A stretch of 21,453 nucleotides of DNA from an uncultured Roseiflexaceae bacterium (lineage in GTDB: Bacteria > Chloroflexota > Chloroflexia > Chloroflexales > Roseiflexaceae): assembly GCA_937974195.1 (NCBI GenBank), contig CALJIC010000185.1:1-21453 (forward strand), read 5' to 3'. The notes beneath the pieces were generated by a model. It did no database searches. It was given only the letters and a program-made list of their open reading frames with translations, and had not been told where the DNA came from. Within the stretch, counting starts at the first letter, position 1. Each line of letters starts with the position of its first letter. Positions 1-6,889 of this stretch are shown piece after piece. Both the position numbers and the translations under genes were made by a program.

Positions 1-17
1 GTCGGTTGGCTGCTCAT
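1..17 (-). CDS. Probable 5' end of a leftward gene cut by the window edge
   Basis: On the minus strand an ATG at 17-15 opens a frame reading M-S-S-Q-P before the window ends. It is preceded by GGAGG (complement of 23-27) with 5 nt spacing, which is a strong ribosome binding site in a good position. The region 18-154 is otherwise non-coding, so a gene start here is reasonable. Nothing can be said about the product. It could be the next member of the leftward run, or a separate unit with its own promoter in 28-152. Confidence 0.4.
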
Positions 18-154
18 GAGAACCTCCACTGGCTGACATGCTTCCAGAACAGTTGACATCTCCTGTCCGCCAAGGAGGGCTAAAGTTCAAGCTTTATCAG
101 AAGGCGTATGCTTCCAAGCACAAACTGCTACTTGATGCTATCTCTACTTGAGGC
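18..154. other. Intergenic region, lower GC than the rest
   Basis: This 137-base gap is clearly less GC-rich than the coding sequence around it. It separates the stop codon of the leftward GT-C-like gene from the probable leftward start at 17. A 9-base direct repeat, atgcttcca, occurs at 38-46 and 108-116. GACA and TGTC arms face each other at 55-58 and 64-67. A TTGACA lies at 53-58 on the plus strand, but it has no matching -10 at normal spacing. The gap may hold a promoter for the gene leaving the left edge, but I cannot place one. Confidence 0.4.
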
Positions 155-169
155 TCAGCGCCCCTGAGC
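153..169 (-). terminator. Small hairpin at the end of the leftward run
   Basis: GCTCAG (153-158), loop CGCCC, then CTGAGC (164-169) form a perfect 6-bp stem overlapping the stop codon of the leftward membrane protein gene (155-157). There is no clear U-run on the minus-strand transcript, so intrinsic termination is only a possibility. Confidence 0.3.
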
Positions 170-2329
170 TTCCGCTCGAAGCGCCGCACCCACCAGCACG
201 ATGCTCAGCGGGCGCGCGTCCCCCGGCGCGCGCTCGGCGGGCGCCCGGAGGACCAGGCGGTGCTCGCCGGGGACCAGGAGCAGCCTGAGCGCACGCGGGG
301 TGGTCTCGACGCCGACGCGCCACACCCCGAGATCAACGCCGTCGAGCGCGATGCGCACATCGCGCGGCCGCGCGAACGCCTGCGCCGCCAGCTCGAGCGC
401 CACCGCCTGCGGCGCCTCGGTCGGGTTGACCAAAACGATCTCGCCCTCGGCGCGCATCCAGCGCCAGTGCCGCTCGCCGTCGCGCTCGCGCTCGTTCCAG
501 CCGCCGCCGAAGTACGCGAACGGGCGCACCGGCGCGTCCGGCACGCGGTAGGCGCTGAGCCGCCCGTCGGCGTAGACCGGGGCGACGCCCGGCAGCACCT
601 GGTTCAGCGCCGCCTGCATCGCGCGGCGCCGGCGCTCCGTCAGGGCGTCCCAGTGGACGACGACGTGCCGGATCGCGTAGGTGTTCAGCGCGACGAGCGC
701 GTCGTCCGGGCCGGCGGCGAGCAGCGGGCTCTCGTCGGGCGCGCCGCGCCACAGCTGGCGCACGCCCGGCGCCTCGTCGGCGAAGGTGTAGACCGGCAGG
801 CGCGAGACGAAGCCGCCGAGGATCGGCCGCTGGTGGACCAGCTGGGCCTCGAGCGAGGCGGGCGACTCCTGGCGCGGCGGCAGGTCGGCGAGCGCGCCCT
901 CCGCGCCGCGAAGCTGCCAGTAGTACGGGTGCGGCTCGGAGCGCAGCAGCGGCCAGGCCGGCGGGAGGTACTCGGCGGCGAGCAGCGCGGCCACCAGCCC
1001 CACGAGCAGCGGGCGCCGGCGGGCGGGGAGGCGCGCCAGCAGCCCGCGCAGCCCGAGCGCGGCGAGCGGCGCCAGCATCAGCACCGTGATCACCACGAAG
1101 TGGCTCGGGCGGCGCGCGATATCCACGCCCGGCAGGCCGGACAGCAGCGCGTAGGGCAGTGGCACGCCCGTGCGGAGCGCCCCGACCTGCAGCTCCGGGC
1201 CGAGCGCCAGGGCCAGCGCCGCCAGCCCGATCGCTCCCCACCGCCAGCCCGTCTCCGCCCGATGTGGCGCCTCATCGGGGTCCGCCGCGCGGCGCACCGG
1301 GAGAAACGCCAGACACGCCAGCGCGATCGCCGTGTACCCGAGCGAGACGTTCCAGGCGGCGATGTAGGGGTGCCACCCCCGCACGAGGCGTTCGACCGCC
1401 TCGCCCCACAGCGGGTGCAGCCCGCTCGGCAGGAAGAAGTCGTACAGGTTGGCGGAGTGGATCTTGACCAGATCGAGACCTTCGTCGCCCGCCCCCTCGT
1501 CTGCGGGCCGCTCGTCGCCGAGAGGCTCGGCGGCGGCCGTCGCCCCGGCGCCGCCGGCGACATCGCGCAGCGCCGGGGCGAGGATCGGCAGCAGCAGCAG
1601 CGCGCCGATGGCCCCCGCCAGGATCAGCTGCGCGGCGACAGCGCGCCGGGCGGGCCACGAGCGGGCGGCGGCCAGCCAGATCAGCGCGAACAGCGCCGTG
1701 TAGACGGCGAAGAAGAGCAGGTAGTACCAGCTCGTGTAGCCGATCAGCGCCAGGAACAGCCCGGCCAGCAGCGCGTCGCGCCGGCGCAGATCCTCGGCCG
1801 CCCGCAGCAGGAAGAGGGCGTAGAAGGCGCACCACTGGAGGGCGACCTGCTCGAGCTGGCCGTCCCAGGCCTTCGTCAGATGAAACGGCGAGAAGGCGAA
1901 GATCGCGCCGCCGACGAACGCCGCCAGGCGGCTTCCGCTGACGCGGAGCGCCAGCAGGTAGGCGCCGAGGCCGCACAGGACGAAGGCGGCCAGCAGCGCG
2001 GCGTTGTAGCCGGCCACCGGGCCGAACAGCGCCGTCACCGGAAGGGCGAGCAGCCCGTTGCTGGCGTTGAGGGTCTGGAGGTACAGCCCGGTGCCGTGCG
2101 GGTGGTAGAGGAGCGTGGTGTAGAACGGGCTCTCGAGCCCGGCCAGCGCCCGCTGGACCCACCACAGGTTCCAGACGTTCTGCCAGGCGTCGACCTGCGC
2201 CACCGGGCCGCCGGGCAGGGCGCCGGCCAGCCGTGGGAGCACCGGGGCGAACACCGCGAGCGTGAGCGCAAGGTAGCCGAACGTGGGCAGAAGGAGCGAT
2301 TGCACGTACCGGTTACGTTGGCGCGTCAT
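155..2329 (-). CDS. GT-C-like polytopic membrane protein with C-terminal beta-sandwich module
   Basis: This 724-residue protein has many hydrophobic segments in residues 15-460 and a soluble C-terminal part. After TM1 it has a conserved acidic residue in the first outer loop (VDAWQNVWNLWW, D47), the usual place for the catalytic acid of GT-C glycosyltransferases that use polyprenyl-phosphate sugars. It is clearly paralogous to the products of 10135-12348 and 13714-15918. Shared blocks are DFFLP..LHPLWG (297-309), NVSLG (327-331), TGVPLP.AL (387-395) and LGG[FY]. Residues 602-720 form a beta-rich domain beginning FGGGWN and RWM and ending RPLSIVL. An acidic, low-complexity insert (about 256-285) is absent from the paralogs. 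The ATG start gives a TM1 like theirs, although the ribosome site is weak. It is the last gene of the leftward run, 57 bp after the methyltransferase. The membrane topology is solid; the enzymatic role is inferred. Confidence 0.85.
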   Translation of the reverse strand: MTRQRNRYVQSLLLPTFGYLALTLAVFAPVLPRLAGALPGGPVAQVDAWQNVWNLWWVQRALAGLESPFYTTLLYHPHGTGLYLQTLNASNGLLALPVTALFGPVAGYNAALLAAFVLCGLGAYLLALRVSGSRLAAFVGGAIFAFSPFHLTKAWDGQLEQVALQWCAFYALFLLRAAEDLRRRDALLAGLFLALIGYTSWYYLLFFAVYTALFALIWLAAARSWPARRAVAAQLILAGAIGALLLLPILAPALRDVAGGAGATAAAEPLGDERPADEGAGDEGLDLVKIHSANLYDFFLPSGLHPLWGEAVERLVRGWHPYIAAWNVSLGYTAIALACLAFLPVRRAADPDEAPHRAETGWRWGAIGLAALALALGPELQVGALRTGVPLPYALLSGLPGVDIARRPSHFVVITVLMLAPLAALGLRGLLARLPARRRPLLVGLVAALLAAEYLPPAWPLLRSEPHPYYWQLRGAEGALADLPPRQESPASLEAQLVHQRPILGGFVSRLPVYTFADEAPGVRQLWRGAPDESPLLAAGPDDALVALNTYAIRHVVVHWDALTERRRRAMQAALNQVLPGVAPVYADGRLSAYRVPDAPVRPFAYFGGGWNERERDGERHWRWMRAEGEIVLVNPTEAPQAVALELAAQAFARPRDVRIALDGVDLGVWRVGVETTPRALRLLLVPGEHRLVLRAPAERAPGDARPLSIVLVGAALRAEAQGR

Positions 2330-2386
2330 GCGTTCGTGGCTTCCTACGACACGGCTCCGGCGCGGTCTGTCGCGGTCCGCGCGCCG

Positions 2387-3184
2387 TCACTCTGTCACGA
2401 GGGGCTTGCGGGCCACAACCAGGAGCATGGAGCGCGCCGGCGCCAGCGCGCGGGTCGCGCCCCACAGCGCGGCCTTCACGAGCCAGCGGTGCGGGGCGCG
2501 CAGCAGCCGCTCCGGCTCCAGCCCGACGCGCTCCCAGGCGTCGCCGTAGACCTTGCGCTCGACGGCCAGCCCGGCGCGCTCGAGCATCCACACCAGCTGG
2601 CGCATGGTGTACAGCCGGCTGTGGGTGTAGTAGCGCGCCTCGTCCTTCAGCGCGGCCCAGCGCTCGAATTCGTCGTCGTGCTCGAAGGGCCGTAGCAGCA
2701 CGATGTCGCCGAGGGTCCGCAGGCGGCTCTTGAGGTAGAACTGGTTGGGCGTGGTGAGGATGAGGTAGCCGCCGGGCACGAGCAGATCCCCGATCGTCGC
2801 CAGCGCATCCACCGGCGGGTTCGCCAGGTGCTCGATCACCTCGGAGAAGAAGATCAGGTCGAACGACTCGGGCGGGTACGGCGCTGGCTCGCTGTCGATG
2901 TTCCAGCGGCGCACCTCGACGCCCAGCCGGCGCCACAGGTCGGCGCGGTGCTCGGGGAACAGGTCGGTGCCGCTGACGCGGTAGCCGGCGCGCACGAGGG
3001 CCTCGGTGAAGAGGCCGGGGTTCACGCCGATCTCCAGCACCCGGCTCCCCGCGTCGACGGGGATAGCCGCCAGCAGCATGTGGAAGCGGTGCCGGTGCAG
3101 GCGGAAGTAGTCGCGCTTGCCGTCGGGCGGGATGTTGTCGCCGACGGCGCGCAGGATTCGCTGGATCTGGCGGTCGAGGAGCAC
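2387..3184 (-). CDS. Class I SAM-dependent methyltransferase
   Basis: This is a 265-residue cytoplasmic protein of the Methyltransf_11/23 type. Motif I is VLEIGVNPG (49-57) in place of the more common GxGxG form. The acidic ribose-binding position is in GTDLFPE (D74). FDLIFFSEVIEHL (about 109-121) and the LLVPGGYLILTTPNQ strand complete the Rossmann fold. The fold and the EVIEHL motif are typical of small-molecule or sugar O-methyltransferases. Among glycosyltransferases it probably methylates a glycan or a lipid-linked sugar, but the substrate cannot be read from sequence. The start is GTG at 3184. The frame stays open upstream to a stop at 3245-3247 with no ATG, GTG or TTG, so GTG is the only ordinary choice. 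A -10-like box lies 91 bp upstream. Confidence 0.88.
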   Translation of the reverse strand: MLLDRQIQRILRAVGDNIPPDGKRDYFRLHRHRFHMLLAAIPVDAGSRVLEIGVNPGLFTEALVRAGYRVSGTDLFPEHRADLWRRLGVEVRRWNIDSEPAPYPPESFDLIFFSEVIEHLANPPVDALATIGDLLVPGGYLILTTPNQFYLKSRLRTLGDIVLLRPFEHDDEFERWAALKDEARYYTHSRLYTMRQLVWMLERAGLAVERKVYGDAWERVGLEPERLLRAPHRWLVKAALWGATRALAPARSMLLVVARKPLVTE

Positions 3185-3274
3185 GTGGGCCTCGGCAGTT
3201 CTCTTCAGGGTTTCAGCGAGGCGTCTGGCGAACGACGTCTCTTTTTATGTCACGCTCGGCTCGAGAGCGCCCGG

Positions 3275-3283
3275 ATTGTACCA
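3275..3283 (-). promoter_or_regulatory. Extended -10 box (TGGTACAAT) upstream of the methyltransferase
   Basis: The minus strand reads TGGTACAAT, an extended -10 (TGn plus TACAAT), in the 102-bp gap after the GT4 gene ending at 3287. Initiation would fall near 3268 and give a leader of about 80 nt before the GTG at 3184. No recognisable -35 lies 17 bp upstream, which is tolerated with extended -10 elements. It would let the methyltransferase and the GT-C-like gene be transcribed apart from the upstream run. Confidence 0.45.
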
Positions 3284-3286
3284 CGT

Positions 3287-4519
3287 CTACACCGCCGCGA
3301 TATCGATGTCGCTGAGCGCCGGGGCCTCCGCCACCGCCCTGCAGAGCGCCTGCAGGCGCGCGGCGCGGCGGGCGTAGGTGTGCTCGCGGACCCGCTCGGC
3401 GGCGCGCCGCCCGAGATCCTCGCGCAGCGCCGGGGCCGCGGCGAGGCGCACCAGCGCATCCGCCAGCGCCCGCCGGTCGCCGCGCGGCACGTGCAGCGCG
3501 CCGTCGCCCGCGGTGATCTCGCGCAGGGCCGGGAGGTCCGGGCAGACCACGGCGCGCGCCATGGCCATGTACTCGAAGAGCTTGAGCGGTGAGGCGGTGA
3601 CGTCGGTCACGGTGTCCGGCACGGCCAGGATATCGGCGGCGGCCAGGAAGGCCGGGATGCGCTCGGGCGGCTGGGAGCCGGCGAAGGTCACCCGCGCCGC
3701 AATGCCGAGCCGCTCGGCCTGCGCCGCGAGCGCCGCCCGCTCCTGCTCGCGGCCGCCGACCAGCACGGCGCGCAGGTCCGGGCGCTCGCGGGCCGCCGCC
3801 GCCAGCGCGTCGAGCAGCAGGTCGAGGCCGCGGTAGCTGAAGGTGAGCCCGGCGTAGACCACGATCGTCGCCTCGGGCGGCAGGCCCAGCGCCGCGCGGG
3901 CCGCATCGCGATCCTGGGGCGCGTAGCGCGCCGCGTCGTAGGCGTCGGGCAGCACCGCGACCTCACGCGCGTCGCGCAGGCCGTCGCGCACGAGCTGCTC
4001 GCGGAACGCGGCGGTGAGCGACGCGAGGGCGGCCGGGCGGGTGAGCACGATGCGGTCGAGCAGGTGCAGCAGCGGCCGCGCCCAGCGCTCCTTCGCCTGC
4101 GACGGGTTGCGCGACTCGAGGTCGTGGACCTCGTAGATCACCCGCGCGCCGGTGAGGCGCGGCAGCAGCAGGCAGAGCCAGAACGCCAGGATTACCTCGC
4201 GGACGTAGACCACCGGGTAGCGCTCGCCGCGCGCCAGGATGCGCCAGAGCAGGTAGGCGACCACCATCCAGGCGAAGGCGGTGCGCTCCGCGTAGTACCA
4301 GAGCGTCGAGCGGTAGATCCGCGAGAGCCGGCCGATGCCGATGCGCGGCAGGTGCACCGCGCCGACCTCGTCGAAGGCGCTTGGGCCGCGGCGCATGCGC
4401 GGGACGATCGCCAGGGTGTCGGGCGCCAGCCGCCGCAGCTCGCGCAGCGTCTGGTACGTCTGCAGCGCGTTGGCGGACTTGAGATCTGGGCTGTTGGGGT
4501 AGGCGACGTAGCAGATCAC
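3287..4519 (-). CDS. GT4 family glycosyltransferase (GT-B fold)
   Basis: This 410-residue glycosyltransferase should transfer a sugar from a nucleotide-sugar donor at the cytoplasmic face of the membrane. The N-terminal acceptor domain contains the VHDLE motif (131-135). The C-terminal Glycos_transf_1 domain starts near IVVYAGLTFSYRGLD (219-233) and holds LVGG, VTFAG and the donor-binding stretch SPLKLFEYMAM (310-320). The second glutamate of the usual E-x7-E pair is E316, while the first position is T308, a substitution common in the SPLKLFEY subgroup. Residues 81-122 are hydrophobic and may dock on the membrane. The start is GTG at 4519, 18 bp after the preceding stop, with GAGG 9 nt upstream. 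It is part of the leftward run headed by the DppB-type permease. Donor and acceptor are unknown. Confidence 0.9.
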   Translation of the reverse strand: MICYVAYPNSPDLKSANALQTYQTLRELRRLAPDTLAIVPRMRRGPSAFDEVGAVHLPRIGIGRLSRIYRSTLWYYAERTAFAWMVVAYLLWRILARGERYPVVYVREVILAFWLCLLLPRLTGARVIYEVHDLESRNPSQAKERWARPLLHLLDRIVLTRPAALASLTAAFREQLVRDGLRDAREVAVLPDAYDAARYAPQDRDAARAALGLPPEATIVVYAGLTFSYRGLDLLLDALAAAARERPDLRAVLVGGREQERAALAAQAERLGIAARVTFAGSQPPERIPAFLAAADILAVPDTVTDVTASPLKLFEYMAMARAVVCPDLPALREITAGDGALHVPRGDRRALADALVRLAAAPALREDLGRRAAERVREHTYARRAARLQALCRAVAEAPALSDIDIAAV

Positions 4520-4537
4520 GTCAGCGTGCCTCGTGGG

Positions 4538-5779
4538 TCACGTTGCGCTCGGTATCGACCGGCGATAGAGATCGAGCAGCTCCGCGGCGATCTTCTCGGA
4601 CCTGAACTGGCCGGCGAACTCCGGGCAGCGGCTCGCGAGGCCGCGCCACAGCTCCCCGTCCCGCAGCAGCCGCGCGAGCGCCGCGCCGATCGCCTCGCCG
4701 CTGCGCGGCTCCACCACCAGGCCGCAGCCCGCCTCGGCCACGTAGTCGCTCACGCCGGTGGTGCGGGTGACGACCGCCGGCGTGCCCGCGGCGGCGGCCT
4801 CCACCACTACGCGGCTGAAGGACTCGGCCACCGACGGGACGACGACGGCGTCGGCGGCAGCCAGGTAGCCGAGCGTCTGGTCGTGCGGGACGCCGCCGGT
4901 GAAGATGACCGATTCGGCCACGCCCAGCTCCTCGGCGCGGCGGCGGACGAAGGCGCCGTAGTCGCCGAAGCGCGGGGTGGTGCGGTTCGGCCCGACGATC
5001 AGCACCTGCGGGCGAGCGCCGGCCTGCTCGACGTGCGGGACGGCCTCGACGAGGTAGGCGATGCCCTTGAAGGGGTGCAGCCGGTTGAGGCTGACGACGA
5101 TCGGGCGCGCCGGGTCCAGCCCGTGGCGCGCGGCCACCTCGGCGCGGCTGCGGGCGCGCAGCTCGGCCAGCGCGAGGCCGGGCGGCGGGTAGCTGTCCTC
5201 GGTGATGTTGTACGGGATGGCCGTCACCTTGTCGGGCTGCGCCCCGAGCCGCACGGCGAGCGACCGGATCTGCGGCGAGTCGGCGCGCAGCACCGCGGCG
5301 CGGCGGAAGACCAGCGGCAGCAGCGAGCGGACGGCGGCGAAGCGGCCGTAGCCGTAGTCGAACTCCGGCTCGGCCATGATGTCCGCGCCCGGCAGCGTCA
5401 CCGCCAGCGGCGGGTGATCGCGGCCCGCGAGCGTCGCGACCAGGCCGAGCGGGAAGGCGGTCTCGATGTGCACGAGGTCGTAGCGCCGCGCCGCGATGAA
5501 CCGGCGGTAGTGGTAGAGCGCGCCCGCTAGGTACGGGTAGTGGAGCAGCGCGTCCAGGGCGCGGTTGGCGGCCTTCAGCGGCAGGCCCGCGCCGACCGGC
5601 AGCCGGTGAGCGACGATGCCCTCGTGCTCCTCGGTGACCAGCCGCGGGGCGCGGGCGTCGAGCGAGATCACCTCGGCGTCCACGCCGCGCGCGCGCCAGT
5701 GGCGGATCACCTCGGCGTGGATACGGTTGCCCATCAGCTGCGGGTCGTAGCGCGGGATGAAGTAGAGGATGCTCTTCAT
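4538..5779 (-). CDS. GT4 family glycosyltransferase (GT-B fold)
   Basis: This 413-residue protein has both Rossmann-like domains of retaining GT4 enzymes. The N-terminal half carries YDLVHIE (100-106) and a TLPGADI block (128-134). The C-terminal half carries LNRLHPFKGI (231-240), whose lysine normally contacts the donor phosphates, then LIVGP, VIFTGGVPH, LAAADAVVVPS and the complete E-x7-E pair at E319 and E327. It resembles enzymes of exopolysaccharide, O-antigen or S-layer glycan assembly. Its ATG lies 1 nt beyond the stop of the DppB-type permease, so the two are almost certainly co-transcribed and may be translationally coupled. It is distinct from the neighbouring GT4 (different donor-site motif), suggesting two successive transfer steps. 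The sugar is not predictable. Confidence 0.92.
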   Translation of the reverse strand: MKSILYFIPRYDPQLMGNRIHAEVIRHWRARGVDAEVISLDARAPRLVTEEHEGIVAHRLPVGAGLPLKAANRALDALLHYPYLAGALYHYRRFIAARRYDLVHIETAFPLGLVATLAGRDHPPLAVTLPGADIMAEPEFDYGYGRFAAVRSLLPLVFRRAAVLRADSPQIRSLAVRLGAQPDKVTAIPYNITEDSYPPPGLALAELRARSRAEVAARHGLDPARPIVVSLNRLHPFKGIAYLVEAVPHVEQAGARPQVLIVGPNRTTPRFGDYGAFVRRRAEELGVAESVIFTGGVPHDQTLGYLAAADAVVVPSVAESFSRVVVEAAAAGTPAVVTRTTGVSDYVAEAGCGLVVEPRSGEAIGAALARLLRDGELWRGLASRCPEFAGQFRSEKIAAELLDLYRRSIPSAT

Positions 5780-5780
5780 G

Positions 5781-6722
5781 CTACCCCGCGCGCAGCCGCG
5801 GGTCAGCGGCGCGCGCGCTGACCGACGCTAGACCATCGACGATCACGAAGAGCAGCGCCAGCAGCGCCAGCGCCGCCCCGACCACCGGCGGGTACAGGAA
5901 CAGCGCCGCCTCAGGCGCGGTCGAGACGCGCGCCGGGATGAACGCGGCGGCGATCATGCTGCCGAGGCCGGGCCAGGCGAACAGCCGCTCGACGACGATC
6001 AGCTCGGCGACCAGCAGCCTGAGCGACCCTGCGACGGCCTGCACCGCCGGGGCCGCCACGTTGCGCAGCACGTGCCGGCGCACCACCCGCCGCCAGGGAA
6101 CGCCGCGGCTGCGGGCGGCCATGACGTAGGGCTTGCCGAGCTCGTCCACCAGCAGCCCGGCCGTCACCTGCGCGATCTGCACCGTCGGGCGGGCGGCGAG
6201 CACAATCACCGGCAGCACGAGGTGGGCGTCCCAGCCGAAGCCCTGGATCGGCAGCGGCGGGGGCGGCCTGCCGCCCCAGAGCAGGTAGACGAACATCGCC
6301 GAGATCAGCAGGCTGCCGAGGAACACGCCCGGCATCGCGAGGCCGAGCGCGGTGGTGACGGTGAGCCAGGGCGCGACGCGCGGCGGGTCGGTGGCCACGC
6401 CGCGCAGCGCCAGCCCGGCGCCGACCACGATGCTCAGCACGAGCGCGATGGCAACCAGCCCGAGGCTGTTGACCGCCGCCTCGGCCAGCGCGGCGCCGAG
6501 GGGCACCTCGCGGCCGGGGAGCGGGCCGAGCTCCAGCCGCAGGGCCTGCGCCGCGTAGTCCGCGTAGGCCGCCAGCAGCGGCTGCTGCTCGGAGCCGCTG
6601 GCGTACAGCGGGTTGCGCGCCGCCTGGAGCGGCACGGCGGTGTGCGCGAACGCGAAGCCGAAGAAGTGCGCGAGCACCACGGCGATCGGCACGAGCGCGA
6701 TACGGTACAGGACGGAGCGCAC
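5781..6722 (-). CDS. DppB/OppB-type ABC transporter permease subunit
   Basis: This 313-residue inner-membrane permease is the usual length for DppB/OppB, half of the channel of peptide/nickel-type ABC importers. TM1 spans about 7-29. A periplasmic segment (30-82) follows, then helices at about 83-107, 120-148 and 166-192, and the EAA loop at 199-221 (MAARSRGVPWRRVVRRHV) that docks on the ATPase. The ending VIVDGLASVSARAADPRLR is also typical of the family. The GTG start at 6722 has GAGGTG (complement of 6731-6736) 8 nt upstream. It heads the leftward run and overlaps no gene. No ATPase or solute-binding protein gene is nearby. The likely DppC partner is the fusion at 18477-20714, about 12 kb away on the other strand. 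The substrate could be a peptide or, given the context, a glycan-related molecule. Confidence 0.88.
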   Translation of the reverse strand: MRSVLYRIALVPIAVVLAHFFGFAFAHTAVPLQAARNPLYASGSEQQPLLAAYADYAAQALRLELGPLPGREVPLGAALAEAAVNSLGLVAIALVLSIVVGAGLALRGVATDPPRVAPWLTVTTALGLAMPGVFLGSLLISAMFVYLLWGGRPPPPLPIQGFGWDAHLVLPVIVLAARPTVQIAQVTAGLLVDELGKPYVMAARSRGVPWRRVVRRHVLRNVAAPAVQAVAGSLRLLVAELIVVERLFAWPGLGSMIAAAFIPARVSTAPEAALFLYPPVVGAALALLALLFVIVDGLASVSARAADPRLRAG

Positions 6723-6769
6723 GGGATGAGCACCTCAGCGCTATTGAGCACGACACATTCCAGCGCGCT

Positions 6770-6775
6770 ATTGTA
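6770..6775 (-). promoter_or_regulatory. -10 box (TACAAT) for the leftward run
   Basis: The minus strand reads TACAAT within GGTACAATAGCGCG (complement of 6764-6777), 47 bp upstream of the permease start at 6722. Initiation near 6763 would give a leader of about 40 nt containing the GAGGTG ribosome site. The same 14 bases precede gmhA at 20705-20718. No good -35 is visible. Confidence 0.5.
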
Positions 6776-6875
6776 CCCGATGAACGGCGCTGTGCGGCGG
6801 TGGGGCCGGGGAGGGCTTCGCCGTGCGGAATTTTCGCTTTCCGCTGCCCCGCGCCGCGGACGTCCCGAAAGGCGC

Positions 6876-6881
6876 TATACT
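6876..6881 (+). promoter_or_regulatory. -10 box (TATACT) just before the DUF2298 gene
   Basis: TATACT ends 8 bases before the ATG at 6890, so a transcript starting at the normal distance would begin at or next to the start codon (leaderless). GGAG at 6882-6885 could instead be a ribosome site with tight 4-nt spacing if transcription begins further upstream. No clear -35 is seen at 17 bp. Confidence 0.4.
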
Positions 6882-6889
6882 GGAGCCCG

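Noticed and set aside
53..58. TTGACA as a plus-strand -35 element
   Set aside because: No -10 at 16-18 bp, and no plus-strand gene begins nearby.
38..116. Nine-base direct repeat atgcttcca (38-46, 108-116) as an operator pair
   Set aside because: Too short, with 70-base spacing and no palindrome; a chance match is plausible.
260..2695. Long plus-strand open frame (811 codons) opposite the GT-C-like and methyltransferase genes
   Set aside because: Its translation is Arg/Gln/Gly-rich with no domains and mirrors high-GC codon usage of the real minus-strand genes, whose products are recognisable.
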